From the NCBI GenBank assembly GCA_034401135.1, contig JAWZSP010000004.1, forward strand, positions 4,340,001-4,404,000: a stretch of DNA of 64,000 bases, written 5' to 3'. Every line of letters begins with the position of its first letter. Position 1 is the stretch's first letter. Shown here in pieces: positions 32,528 to 45,078 of the stretch. This stretch comes from Volutella citrinella. Its lineage: Eukaryota; Ascomycota; Sordariomycetes; Hypocreales; Nectriaceae. The position numbers and the translations under genes are program-made. Below the pieces are notes generated by a model that saw only the letters and a program-made list of their open reading frames with translations, did not search any database and was not told where the DNA came from.

Positions 32528-33905
32528 TCACAGCTTCCCGATTGATCTCTTGCTGAGCCGCCTCCTGCGAGCCATCTCCCGGGACGCGAGGTCCTTCTTC
32601 ACGGCGCCAGCGGCAATCCTCTCGCCGTCAGTGATGCTCCCGAATCCAAAGTCTGGCTCTCCGCCGAGGCTGCCGAAGATGTCGCCCACATAATTGCCCG
32701 CCGAGACCCCCTTCTCGAACTCGCATTCCCAGCCCTCGATGATGCCCCTCACAATCTCGACGCCGGCGTTATATATGTTGTCAACGGCGATGGAGAAGCC
32801 GTTCTGCTGGGTGTTCGTGAGGTGCTCCCAGTCAGAGCGGCCTTTGGGTGGTCGATCGAAATTGGAGCCTGTGTTGGTTCGGCTGTTAGCTGTGTCCCTA
32901 AGAATGATGAAGACCGCCGTGGGATCAACTCACCAGTCCGCATAACTATGACACGCTCGAAATCGACCAGTTTCTCGATTGCAGCTCTCACCAACACCTC
33001 CATTATGGCATTATCCTCCTGGGCACTCATGCAGTACACGCCTGTACCATTTGTCCACACAGTCGTCGTCTCTTCGAAGCCCTCGGACAGCCTGATGCCC
33101 GAGTAGTAGACATCGCTCGTCGCCGAGTCGCATCTCGTGACCTTGGGAGGGAGCGCCGCTACCTGGTAGGTCTCACCCATGTCTAGATACAGCGCGCGGT
33201 ACTGCTTGGGCCCCTCGACGTCGGACAGGTTGGCCCGCGAGGCGAGATCGAAGGCCCTGTCTCGGAGCCGGGCGTTGAGCTCGAACACCTCGGTGCCGTA
33301 CGTGATGTAGGGGTACTCGTGGGGACGGTCGCGGCCGTAGGCAATGTACCCCGTGGACCAGTTTGGTGGAAGAGACCGGGGGTCGATCTCGTACTGCAGT
33401 GCGACCTGGACGACGTAGCGAGCCAGCGCCACGGTGCCGAGCGTGCCCTGCCGGGGGTTTACGCCGGCGATGCCGGCGAGGAGGAAGTACGTCTGGCTGA
33501 GGTCGAACTGGGGCGACAGCACGAGGGCCATGGCCGTGGCCGCGGAATTGATCTCGCCTTCTCCGACGGTGATCTGGCAGATGTTTCCATCCTCGGTGCA
33601 GTAGGCATAGGGGAAGAGCATGGAGAAGCCAGCTGAGGAGACACGGCGCGACGTTAGGTTTCCCAGGCCAGAGGAGGGCAAATTGTCATGCCAGACTTGG
33701 CCTTCAGGTGAGAACTGCGCTGGTTAGTTGGGATACAAGGCACGCGGACGAAGCTGGCGGTGGAGCAGTTGGAGCTGACCATGGAGACGATCATGACCTT
33801 GGGAGAAATGCGTTCTTGAGGCTGAGGCACAGCTTTTTCTGCTGCGGCCTGCCCAAAAAGGCTCCAACATGATGCAAGCACCACAAACACAGAGAGAAGA
33901 CACAT
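32528..33905 (-). CDS. Secreted purine nucleoside permease-family (NUP) protein
   Basis: Exons 33780-33905, 32934-33714 and 32528-32868 give 415 aa. A signal peptide (about residues 1-22, ending near GQAAAEKA) precedes the NUP domain. Diagnostic blocks are SPKVMIVSM followed after the first splice by FSPEGQVW, GNICQITVGEGEINSAATAMALVLSPQFDLSQTYF in outline, CDSATSDVYYSG, NGTGVYCMSAQEDN and VIVMRTG followed by SNFDRPP. The family has a nucleoside-phosphorylase-like fold; yeast members affect nucleoside uptake and the fungal ones are often secreted. Intron 2 has GTGAGT; intron 1 has GTCAGC. It converges with the IKS gene with only 124 bp between stops. Confidence 0.88.
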
Positions 33906-35285
33906 CGAGACCGTAGAATAGAAACGAATGCCGAGGCCTGTTGTCCAAGATGCTTCGATGCTTCACGGCAACGACTGGGTTTTATCCATCAGACTTAAAA
34001 AACAGGAGACCCAAGACATCGATCCTTATGCTCCTTCTCAGTCCATCAGCTTGGACTTGTAGTCTTACGCGTGCTGTGATTTGCCGTCTCTTGGATCAAG
34101 TCTTCGCTGCTGGAGTGGCTGGTGCGACCGAATCGGCGCCCATTCGATGCGAGACACCCGTCGGAAGGGTGAGATCAAGATGGGAAACGTATTTGGATGC
34201 GGAAGCACTGTGTCGATGCCGCCGGGAGTATTATTGAAGCTGGCTCTTTGGAGGGACCAAAGGGGAAGTCGGTCGGTCTTAACCCCGAGGGTGGGCAAAC
34301 GGCGACACTCGGAGCGGCAGGGCAAGGCAGATGCGGTTTCCCATCCTCTGTGAGTGATGGGTTCACGGATTGCTTCCTTTCCAAAAGGGCCGTTGGGCGA
34401 CAGCGGACCTGGGTATACTGAGCAGACTGGCATTAGATGCGAGAGACGGCGATTTATTCGCCAACGAGGTCAATGTGTGGCCAAGACTACAGTTCACTAT
34501 ACAGCACTCAATAAACTATAACACAAGTGCCGTGAGTCCTCGTGGCCGAACCGAGCGACGCGTTTCTCGGTCCCGCGTAGTAAGGCTCCAGGCCCACGAG
34601 ACCTGTCTCGTAGCTGATACTTGTTTCCCAGGCTTGGCCGCTCGCTTGCCCTTGCGTGTCTTGTGCAACGGCGACAGCGGGGTAGGATGGAAAAGAAGGT
34701 TGAAGTTGGACATGGATGTGATGCGCCCGGCCGGGATACCGTTGCTCGCTTACAAGGTCGGCGTCCTCGCAACTCAAGTCCGAGCCAAGGGTTTCGATTG
34801 GCTGTGTGTAGACGAGGTTGATCTGAAGTGAATGGCATATTTGAGCTTTCTGCCGGAGACGACAGCAAAGGCCAGAGTCCCCCGCGAAACGGAGGCACAG
34901 GCCCATTGATCTAGTCCCCGCACCCAGTCAGACTCTCTCGATTTTTTAAGTAACGGTAGCCCTACTACAGAGGGTCGAAAATATTCTAGTCGGCTTGTTG
35001 CAATCGGTGCGAGTGGGTTGGCGACTTCGATGATGACTGCCTTAGCGACGATGACTAGCGTCGCAACATTTGCACTATAAACAGGCATTGGTCAATACCC
35101 CAGACGAAGATGACAGGCCCTATCGTTAGGATGGCCAGTCAGCATTGCCCAATTGTAAGAGTGAACATCCCCATGCCAAACATGGGTGGCTCGGTTGACT
35201 GCGAAGAAGAACAATAAATGCCAGACCCTCCCGGCTGTTGTCTGCTTCGCACTTCCTCCAGCTGCTCTCGTAACCTCCCGTCGCC
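33906..35285. other. Divergent interval, NUP and P450 genes
   Basis: The DNA holds two promoters. A minus-strand frame (34508-34906) begins with a Cys-containing stretch but has no signal peptide, codon bias or splice logic, so it was not called. No repeats are seen. Confidence 0.45.
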
Positions 35286-37121
35286 ATGTTCATTGTGCTT
35301 GCCGCGGTGTCGGCCTCAGCGCTGCTGCTGGGCCACTTTTACTTGCAGCTGCACCACAAGCGGTTCAAGCAGTATGCTCATCTCCCCCAGTTGCCGCCCT
35401 CGCTTCTTTGGGGTCATCTTAAGGTTTTCCACGAGTTTTCCAAACATGGTCCCGCCGATCAACACCCAGGTATCTGCTCAATTGTGCCATCTTGCGTTGT
35501 CGCGGCGTTCTGACGGTCGGGGCAGACCTGGTCTTCGCTCGGATGCATGAGGCACTCGGCCGCCCGCCACTGATGTTTGTCGATATGCGCCCAGCCTCAA
35601 TACCAGTGCTTCTCATCGCGGACCACGAGGTTGCCGAACAGGCGACCAAATCAACCAAGACTTTCCCCGTCAGCACGCCCAAGCCGCCGACCGGTGTGTC
35701 CCTAGAACCTGTTATTGGGCCACACTCCATCTTTGCTGTGGACGTAAGCACGAACTCGAATCATTTGACAAGTTGCTTTGACTCGTTCAAATCTAACCCG
35801 TTCTGGCGCAGGGCGATGACTGGAAAGTCCTTCGAAAGCGCTACGCCCCGGGCTTTGCTCCCAGCTACTTGATGTCACTTCTCCCTTCCATCGTCGACAG
35901 GACGGCGCCTTTTGTCAACCTTCTTGAGGGCCTGGCCAAGTCCGGGGAGGTCTTCTCCTTTCAAACCGCCATAACGAACCTCACCATAGACGTCATTGGC
36001 TCTGTAAGTATGGATGAAGATTTGGGGGCTCAGAAGGAGCAGGTATCCCACCCGGTGGTCCTCGACAACTTCCGGGCCCTGGTACGCACGTATGCGGACA
36101 ATTACGATCTGCGATGGTGGATGAACCCGCCTCTGATGCTGAAGCGCATCCGGCTCTCGAAAGCATTTGTCGGTGGAATGAAAGACCTGATCAAGAAGAA
36201 ACATCAAGAAATGTTGACGGGCGAGCGCGGTGAACACTCACGAAGCATTCTGCAGTTGAGTCTTAAAGGCGTCGACGAGCTCACGCCCGACGCTCTCGAT
36301 AGCGCATGCGATCAACTCCGAACATTTTTCTTTGCGGGCCACGATACGACGAGTGTCATGCTCTCATTCCTCTACTACGAGCTTTCCCGGACCCCGCGAG
36401 TCCTGGCGGCAGTGCGAGCCGAACTAGACGAGATTTTCGGCCCCGACTCCAGCCCAGCAGATGTGCGCTCTAAGCTCACCTCTGGCGGCGAGGACCTCAT
36501 CCGCCGTATGACTTACACTGCGGCAGTCATCAAGGAGACTCTCCGCGTGCACCCGCCTGCAGCCGCCGCGCGATACGCTCCACCGGGCAGCGGCTTCACT
36601 CTGCAAGCGCAAAGCGGAGAGAAGTACGCGGCCGATGGTCCCATCCTATACACCTCCAATCTCCTCGTCCAAACCGATCCCGATGTCTTCGGAGAGACGG
36701 CCAAGGATTTCGTCCCGGAGCGATGGCTCACAGCCGACGACATGCCTCCAGGGGCAGAGCCGCATCCTGAGCAGGGCACCGCCCGCGACCTCCCGATCAG
36801 CGCCTGGAGGCCGTTCGAGCGAGGTCCACGAAACTGCATCGGCCTGGAACTTGCCAATCTCGAGGCGCGGGTCATTATAGCCGTGATCACGCGCCGGTTC
36901 ACCTTCGCCAAGGTAGGCCTGGGCGAGATTGATCTTGACGCGAAGGGCCAGTCAACATTGAATCGCATTGGGCAGTACAAGGTGAAATCAGAACTCTATC
37001 CGGTGAGTGTCCGTTCCTCGCATGATGGGCTGAGAATTCATAATGACTGATTTTCATGCAGCGGTTGCAAATAACTGTGAAGCCTGTGGATGGCATGATG
37101 ATGAGGGTCGCGGTTTCATGA
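35286..37121 (+). CDS. Cytochrome P450 monooxygenase
   Basis: Exons 35286-35469, 35526-35743, 35812-37002 and 37062-37121 give 550 aa. An N-terminal hydrophobic anchor (residues 1-18) places it in the ER membrane. Signature motifs are all present: C-helix WKVLRKRYAPGF, I-helix FAGHDTTSVM, K-helix KETLRVHP, and heme loop FERGPRNCIG with the thiolate Cys476. Donors are GTATCT, GTAAGC and GTGAGT. Length is normal for a fungal P450. The family number and substrate cannot be told. It is 7.6 kb from the AflR-like regulator; no synthase gene lies between. Confidence 0.93.
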
Positions 37122-39224
37122 CAGATACAACGACCATTCACTACTAGTATGGTTGGTTATCCTCACGCGCCGTGGGTACAGGTTCCCAGCGCAGACCAGC
37201 GGGCATCGCAAGAGCAAAGCGTTAATATGTAGATGGAAACCACTGAGCGTAGATAGCTGTCATCTGTCGCAGTGTCGATAGGTCAACCATTGTTGACTTG
37301 CATCTGGGACCCGGTTACCCTATATTTCCGAATCGAACAACCTTCCACCGAGGCTGGGCCATCAAGCTGAGCATTCTGTCCAGAAAAGGGCTCCTTTGGG
37401 ACATATTTGTCATAATTGCAAACAAGTCATTCGCCGGCATCCGATGCCTTGTGGCTCTTGTACGGCAGCACGCCGAATCGCACCTGTTGCCGCCACTGCG
37501 AAATGGTCGGACGAGTGGGGCCGGAACGGAACCGTGGTTGACAATGGCCTGAGACCAAGTTTGCCAAGATCATGTGCGCGTCAACTGTCGGATATATGTC
37601 GGAAGAGGCACCAGACTCGGACAGGGAATGAAGCTTCATCTGGGTGATACGCTGCTGCCAATGGGAGGCAAATAGTGACAGGCGGGTGTGGGCCGGCCCG
37701 GCGCTACATCACAACGCTTCTCGGCGATAAGGTTTGGAGCAACGGCGAACCGAGACACGACTGTACGTACGGGTAGCGCACGCCTGATCATCAGTTGTGG
37801 AGAGGCAGTCGGTGGCGGACTGTTGGAAGTGTCTCGTTAAGACTGGACGGCGGCATCGAGGACGACTGAGGCATTGTGGAGTATGGGGAAGGTGATGGGG
37901 GGAGGGGCAGACTACGGGTTCGCGGTTACGCGGTTACTTGATCTGAGTTGATAAAAATTGCTCACAGGCGCAAGGCTCAAAAGGGAAGGAGTGGTCGACG
38001 AGACCTGTGGAGTCAACCTTTGCGTGTAGCCAAGGAACCAGTTTGAGTTTGGACACGACTACTAGTAGGGATGACTACTACTACTAGCAATACAACAGTA
38101 GGAGTAGTAGATGGCATCTACAATTCTTATTACAGTGCCGGAATTACGAGTGCAGTCAATTACGCCTACTACGTACAACGTTGTGGCTTTGCGACTGGGG
38201 ACCCAGGCAAGTGCGAACCATCCCCATCTAGGCATCAACGAAGCGCTGCCACTGCCCTGCCACTGCCGTTTTTCTACTTGAGTCCTTGCCTATGTTGGGT
38301 GCAACAACAACGTATCAAACCGACACAGACAATAATCCTGTTTTCCTCAACGATTCGCCTCAGCATCAGCCTATGCTGATTCCACCTCCAGCCGCCTGCA
38401 TCATGAGCGGCTGCCGCCGAAGCCGGATTGACCCCTGTTTGGCCGCTGTGCGGCGCTGTTGCAGCACAATCACTCGCTGGCGGGTGCTGGCTGCTGCTGG
38501 CGCTGGCTGCGGGTGATCCTCTCGCTGACGCCAAGACACCAGTGGCACCCACTTTGCTTGCCTCGGTGCAGCCCACGGACACCATCGCCAAGTCTGAAGA
38601 GACCTTGCCCATCGAATCGCGAACCAAGGAACCAGCCTCTGTCCATCCGCTAGACTCTGGCCTGGCACTTTACTCCCCGCCCTCCTTGAGCAACCGTCTG
38701 CCATCCTCCTGGTGTCTCTTGCGTCCGTCCCCACCCACTGGGCCATGTCTCCAGCGTCTGCCTCCACTCCCGCCCAATCGTCGCAGGTCTGTGTCTCACT
38801 GCTAATTGCAATTGAAGATCTGTGGAGCGCCATGTCGTCCACTGGCTGCTCTTGCTAGAAGCCCATGCCAACTGGCTGGTAGCACCTAGCACTGCTCCAC
38901 TCACTTCCCTGCGGTAGGCTCCCTCTACGTGCAGTGGCTTGCCAAGTCAATGGTCGGCACCTCCGGCAAGCCCCAATTTACCTCCACACTGGCGCCGTCT
39001 CTACTGCTGGTGACTGGGGCCATGACGACGGGACGTTACAAGCGATGTCCCAGCCGCTGAGCCTGTCAATCTAAAAAACGGCCATCCCCCAAAGTCCGCA
39101 ACCCCCACCCGATTTTGGCTCTCCAGCTGGCTCGCGATAGTCTTGCCCATAACACTCCAGTTTTCAGGCGCTCGGGTCAAGGTTGCTCGCCCCGTGTCGC
39201 GCGCCGCCCGTGATCCAGTTTTCT
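37122..39224. other. 2.1-kb intergenic region upstream of the Ca2+-ATPase
   Basis: It holds the P450 3' flank and the ATPase promoter. Short CTA/TAG trinucleotide runs occur at about 38055-38110. The frames at 38428-38805 and 38366-38842 are opposite-strand shadows of low-complexity DNA with no family content. Confidence 0.45.
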
Positions 39225-42200
39225 ATGGACGATATCACGCCCTCACAGCCACCTAATCATGACGGCCATGGTCCAGAGTCCTCCTCGGCAGCAATCTCTC
39301 GGCAGCCTCACAACATCGCTGTTATGAGACCGAGCCGCCAACCTCCCGCCGATCTGGACGAACCCCCGATAGACTACCACGACGAACCTACCGAACCCGT
39401 CGCCCTCCAGAACCCTTTCGCCTTTACTCCTTCACAACTCCACAAACTTCTCAAGGCTCGGCGGCTTGGGGCCCTTCAGGCTCTGGGCGGTCTGAAGGGC
39501 CTCGCTGCCGGCCTGCGCACCAATCCCTCGACCGGACTCAGCGTTGACGAGACCAGCCTCGACGGCACCATAACCTTTGATGAGGCCGTAGCCTCCGGCC
39601 GCGAAGACCGATCCCCTACCATCACACCCAGCCCTCCCGCTCGCACCTCGACCCGACCTCGCAACCATACCCTCGGCTTCAACGATGCTCAAGCTCAAAA
39701 GGTCCCCTACGCGGACAGGAAGCGCGTCTATGGCGAGAACAGGCTCCCGCCGCGCAAACAAAAGTCCATTTTCAGGCTCATGTGGATCGCCTTTTACGAT
39801 AAGCTCACCATTCTGTTGGCGATTTCTGGCTTCATATCTCTCGCCATCGGCATCTACCAGTCCGTCGATGTATCCACCGGCGCGTCTCGCATCGAATGGG
39901 TTGACGGAGTGAGCATTGTTGCCGCGATCACGCTCATCGTCATGGCCAGTGCTGCTACCGATTGGCAAAAGAACCACAAGTTCAAGAAGCTGAACGAGCG
40001 GAGGGAGCAGAAGGAGGTGTATGTTACCCGATCAGGCGCGATCCGGCGCATTTCCATTTACGATGTGGTCGTGGGAGATGTCATTCACATCGCTGCTGGC
40101 GACGTCATCGCCGTGGATGGTGTTTTGACCGACGCTACCCATCTGCAAATGGATGAATCTTCCCAGACTGGCGAATCTAGCCTCGTCCACAAGACTGTTC
40201 TGAGCGGAGACGGATTGGAAACTCCGCACGCGGATCCCTTCATCCGCAGTGGCACGACTGTCTCCAGTGGCTTTGGCCAGTACATTGTCACTGCCGTGGG
40301 CCAGAATTCCACCTATGGCCGGGTCCTAAAGTCACTACGGAACGACGTTGAAGAGACGCCTTTGCAGGCAAAGCTGGGCCGGCTGGGCAAGCATCTGATT
40401 ACTATTAGCGCCGTGGGAGGCCTGATCTTCTTCATTATCCAGTTCATCATCTATCTCACTGAGCTACCGGCTTCCAATCACGATACCTCAGGGAAGGTCA
40501 AGGAGTTCTTGCACATCCTGATCCTTTCCATCACCGTCGTGGTCATTGCGGTGCCGGAAGGCCTCGCCCTCAACGTCACTTTCGCGCAAGCGCACGCTGC
40601 GAGGCGGCTACTGAAAGATAACAACCTTGTCCGCCTACTTCGCTCATGCGAGATCATGGGAAACGCCACGACAGTGTGTTCCGACAAGACGGGTACACTC
40701 ACCCAGAATCAGATGACCGTGGTTGCCGGCCGCATAGGCACCGAGTATTTCTTTGACGACTCAGAGCTGATTGCCGTCGACCCGAACCATTTCGCGTCCA
40801 GAGCTTCGAGTTTGAGATGCCACACTTCAACGCAGTTGTCGACTTCACTTTCGTCCGAAGTGAAGCAGCTGATTAAGCAGAGCATCGCACTGAACTCGAC
40901 TGCGTTTGAGAGCCAAGGCCCGGATTTGAATGAGTTTGTGGGATCGAGCACGGAAACTGCGCTGCTGAAGTTCAACCGACAAAGCTTGGGCATGGGACCG
41001 TTGAGTGAAGAGAAGGCAAACTTTCCTGTCCTCGCCATCCTTCCGTTCAACTCGTCCCGCAAGTGGATGGCTGTTCTCACCAAGGTTGGCGATGGCCACT
41101 ACCGCTTGTTGGTCAAGGGTGCCGCCGAGGTCGTGTTTGAGTACTGTAGCCGCACCTTGGTGGATCCTACCTGGGCCCTGCCTGTCCGGCGATTTTCAGA
41201 CGACGAAGAGGAGAGGACCAGCATCGCGGGTACTATTCGAGACTACGCGTCCAAAATGCTACGACCCGTCGCCATCGCCTACCGAGATCTCAGCAGGCAA
41301 GACGTCTTTGACGACGAGGATAGCCTGGAGGCTGTCAACCTCGAGTGGCTGGCCTCGGGATTGACTCTCATCGGCGTCTTTGGTATACAGGATCCGATAC
41401 GGCCCGAGGTTCATGAGTCTGTTCGCCAGTGCCAGGCTGCCGGCGTCTTTGTGCGCATGGTGACGGGCGACAATTTCTTGACGGCTAAGACAATCGCGAC
41501 AGCATGTGGCATCTACACAGCGGGCGGTATCGCCATGGATGGACCAACCTTTCGAGACCTGACGCCTTCGCAAATGGATGCTGTCATTCCACGACTGCAA
41601 GTTCTGGCTCGGTCGAGCCCTGAGGACAAGCTGCTCCTGGTGCGCCGCCTGAAGAAGATGAAAGAGACGGTTGCTGTCACTGGTGATGGCACCAATGATG
41701 CCCTGGCGCTCAAAGCTGCGGATGTAGGCTTCGCAATGGGCATTCAAGGAACTGAGGTGGCCAAGGAGGCGTCGGCCATTATTCTCCTGGATGACAATTT
41801 TGCGTCCATTGCCAAGGCCATGGGCTGGGGACGCATGGTCAATGATGCTATCAAGAAGTTCTGCCAGGTAAGCAGCCCTCTATGTGCCATGACGCCGCAT
41901 TGCTTTTACTAACAAACTCCCTCACAGTTTCAATTTACAATCAATTTGACTGGTGCTGTCGTCACCATTGTCTCAGAACTGGCCGGCGACGCCATCTTCA
42001 CCGTCACGCAGCTCCTCTGGATCAACTTGAGCATGGATATCCTCGGGTCATTGGCATTCGCCACTGATGCCCCATCGGCGGATCTGATACGGCGCAAACC
42101 CGAGCCACGCAATGCGCCCATCGTGAACATAACAATGTGGAAGATGATTATTGGCCAGGTCATGTTCCAACTTATAGTCATTTTCGTTGTCCACTACGCT

Positions 42201-43142
42201 GGATCAGATTTGTTCAAGCCCAACACGCCCGAGGAAGTGGAGCAACTGCAGACATTTGTTTTCAACATATACGTCTGGATGCAGTTCTTCAATATGCACA
42301 ACTGCCGCAGGGTCGATAATGGCATCAACATCTTTTACCAGGGTGCGTGGCGCAACCCGTGGTTCCTCGGCGTGCAACTCATCATTATTGCCGGCCAACT
42401 GGTCATTGTGTTCCAGGGCGGCGAAACTTTTGATACCACCCCGATTACCGGTGCGCAATGGGGATGGAGCCTTCTTCTCGGGTTCCTCAGCATCCCTCTG
42501 GGTGCCGTGTTCCGACAGTTCCCAGATTATCTGGTCAGGATGTTCTTCAACTTCGTTCAAGCAGGCTATTTGAGGACTACGAGGCCGATCCGAGCACTTT
42601 ATCGGCGGGTGAAGCTGAAGAAGAAGCAGAGGAATAGTGAGGATGAGGCAGAAGAAATGAGTGTTGTCGATGGCACCACACCCGCAAGTGGGCAGGTTGC
42701 AACGTCACCTATCCAGGCCCCTTCTCCGACGCTAGATCGAAGTCGGTTGACGCCTAGCATCTTCAGTAGAAGGACGCAAGGGTCGGATGATCAGAGTCGA
42801 AGGAGCCGACAGAGCCGGCAAAGCAGGTACATCGATTTGCAGGGCGCGATGGAATCGGCGAGGATGGGCCAAAGCCAGGCTGGTGTGCTGCTCGAGGTGC
42901 ATCCAGATACACACAAGGAGGACCCTGTCCTGAGAACCAAGGCTGGCAGCACCATGCCGCCGAGCCAGGATGAGAACTTTATGAGACTTGTGGCGGTCAA
43001 GGGTTCGAGGCAACCGAGAGCGCCTCGACTATACGTGCTGGAGCAACATCGTGAGATTCACGCGAGCGGACGTCCCAGGCCGCAGCAAAAGAAGCGGAGT
43101 GAATTCTCATGGGAGTACTTCCTGAGATCGAAGCGGAGATGA
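39225..43142 (+). CDS. P-type Ca2+-transporting ATPase (PMCA/Pmc1 type)
   Basis: Exons 39225-41867 and 41928-43142 (GTAAGC, CTCACAG) give 1285 aa. The pump exports cytosolic Ca2+ into vacuole or out of the cell using ATP. Motifs: actuator-domain SQTGESS, PEGLALNV in helix 4, phosphorylation motif SDKTGTLT with Asp487, KGAAEVVFEYC in the nucleotide domain, and TGDGTNDALALKAADVGFAMG in the hinge. Ten membrane helices are expected. The N-terminal 170 residues are disordered and Pro/Ser-rich, typical of Nca/Pmc1 fungal pumps. The C-terminal 180 residues after the last helix are basic and Ser/Arg-rich (SRRSRQSRQSR), a possible regulatory tail. The ATG at 39225 follows a non-ATG frame extension and is the first ATG. 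Confidence 0.95.
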
Positions 43143-43461
43143 GCGTCTATGCATCAGCGGAAGACACGGCGCGAGCGAACAAGAATTGTCGAGCATACGG
43201 GTTGGGTGGCGCCTCAGTAGCCCCCACCGATGGTCTGACGGAATAGATGGACAGATGCAACGAGAGCATCTGGAACTATAGTGGCCATACCTGGTCGCAT
43301 GATGATGATGACCATGACCTTTAGATGTATATTAAAGTAATATATTCTCGGCAATAACGCCAGCCATTGATTGGCAAAACTACGCGCAACTCCCTATCTG
43401 TCGTGTGAACATGAATCTTGATCGCTTTTATACATGATCCTCATTCTTTCCATCTTGTTCC
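43143..43461. other. Convergent 3' intergenic region
   Basis: This separates the Ca2+-ATPase from the bZIP gene. A GAT-rich patch (about 43300-43315) and AT-rich DNA near 43325-43350 are the only features. Confidence 0.5.
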
Positions 43462-45078
43462 TCACGCCGTGATGAGGGACGACTTGATTGCGTCACCTAT
43501 GCGGTCTCGCGGAAAGCCGGGCCCGCCGACGAGACAGACGCCTTGCTTGACGAGATTGATGACGAGGCGGTCGATGCTGAGGCGCTGTCTCTGGAGGAAG
43601 GACTGCTTGCGCAGGTGACTGGGGGAGAAGAAGTTGACGTAGCTCCAGCTGTCGGGCTGCAGGACGCCGTCGTCGTCATCGACGGGCGAGTCCAGGGCGG
43701 GGATAGCGCCGGCGTCAATCTCGAGCGTCTCGGAGTCGACGACGCGGGCGCCTAGGGCGAGCAGCTGCCTCTCGACGCCGAGGGCGCTGAGGAAGGGCGG
43801 GGAGTCCGGGTCGAGGAGGCGGCGGTACTCCTCCTGGGCGGCGGCGAGGCGGTTGGTCTCGCTGGTGGAGGAGGCGGCGGGTATTGGGACGGGATTGAGG
43901 TCGGTGCGGGAGAACTCTGCGGCGCCGTAGCGGCCGCCGGGGAGGTCGGCGACGCGGAACATGTGGTCGCGGCCGGGGCCGAGGATCCAGCGGACGCGCT
44001 TGGTGATGACGTCGCGGGAGCGGAAGGTCAGCGTGGAGCCGAAGATGCGCTGGAACTCGGCGTCGGACACGGGCGGGTCGTGGGCGCGCGTGAGGACGAG
44101 GTAGCCGCGCGACAGCGATGTCAGGGCCAGGCGGTAGGCGAAGGAGTCGGGGGACAGGGGCGCGGAGCCGGCGGCGGAGGCGCCGGCGTCGGACCAGGCA
44201 TTGGGTGGGAGCGACGGGGTAGGCGGTTGGAAGAGCCAGCCGTTGCCGAAGATCTGGGCGGCGAGGAGGGATGGGGAGGGGAGGCCGGGATCCTGCTGCT
44301 GCTGGGACAGGGTGGAGGAGGGCGTGGTGCTGCCGGTGGAGGTGTAGTCGATGAGGAGCGGCTGGTGGGCGGGGAGGGACTCGACGTCCATGTCTTGCGG
44401 CGGCGAGATGGGCAAGGCGACGGGCATGGAGGAGTCGAGAGGCGGCGGGTACGAGTCGAAGTGAGCGCTGTGGTCTGCCGCGGGGAACGGCATGGTCGTC
44501 ATGGTCGTTACAGATTGGGGATCTGGGCTCGGGATGGCCTCACCCTCGAGCTTCATCCTGCCGTCGCCCTTGCGCCGCTTGGCGGTCCGGTCCGGCAGGC
44601 CCAGGGCCGAGGCGAGCGAGGGCGCGGGGTCGAGGGCGACGGCATCGAGGGCATCTGGGCCGACCACCTCATGGGCCAAGGCGAGGATGCGGCTGGTGGT
44701 GCGGCGCAAGCAGCCGGTAAGGCCTGGGTCGGCGCGGACGACGTCGGCCTGCAGCATCTCGTCGACAAAGGAGACGAAGACGGAGCTCATCTCCTCGATG
44801 ACGTCCTCGAGGCGGGAGACGCGCTCGGCCTGGGCCTTTTCGGCGGCCTGGCGACGGCGGCGGAAGATGTTTTGGGCCTCGCGGTTACGCTCCCGGCGGG
44901 CCTGAGGGTGTTAGTGTGATGACGATGATGATGATGATGGTGGTGGTAGTGGCGATGAAGATGATGGGGTGTAGGAGGGACAAGTGGTCACCTGGAGGGC
45001 GGCATCGTCTGCATCATCCGACGGCGGCGTGATGCGGCCGCGACGCTTGGCCGACGACTGCTGCTTCTGAGGCGGCAT
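43462..45078 (-). CDS. bZIP transcription factor (Yap-like basic region)
   Basis: Exons 44992-45078 and 43462-44901 give 508 aa; the intron has GTGACC, branch CACTAACA and CTCAG. The N-terminus (MPPQKQ, KRRGRI) is followed at the splice by the basic region ARRERNREAQNIFRRRRQ. The NxxAQxxFRxR pattern is that of fungal Yap/AP-1-like bZIP proteins, and a short leucine-type coiled coil (RLEDVIEEM...) follows. The remaining 400 residues are Pro/Ser/Gln-rich activation-like sequence and then a conserved-looking C-terminal half (SLSRGYLVLTRAHD, ERQLLALGARVV). A 147-bp N-terminal extension (ATG 45225) is open, but the nearer ATG fits better. Confidence 0.85.
44905..44991 (-). repeat. GAT/ATC trinucleotide tract within the bZIP intron
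   Basis: The intron of the bZIP gene contains clustered GAT and GGT triplets (about 44920-44970 on the plus strand). It is a short imperfect microsatellite and could vary in length between strains without changing the protein. Confidence 0.6.

Noticed and set aside
34497..34906. Two overlapping minus-strand frames, one with several Cys
   Set aside because: No signal peptide and no splice logic; the two frames overlap and neither has protein-like composition over its whole length.
43963..44919. 318-codon frame opposite the bZIP gene
   Set aside because: Gly/Arg/Val-rich antisense shadow; starts within coding DNA and overlaps the splice site of the real gene.
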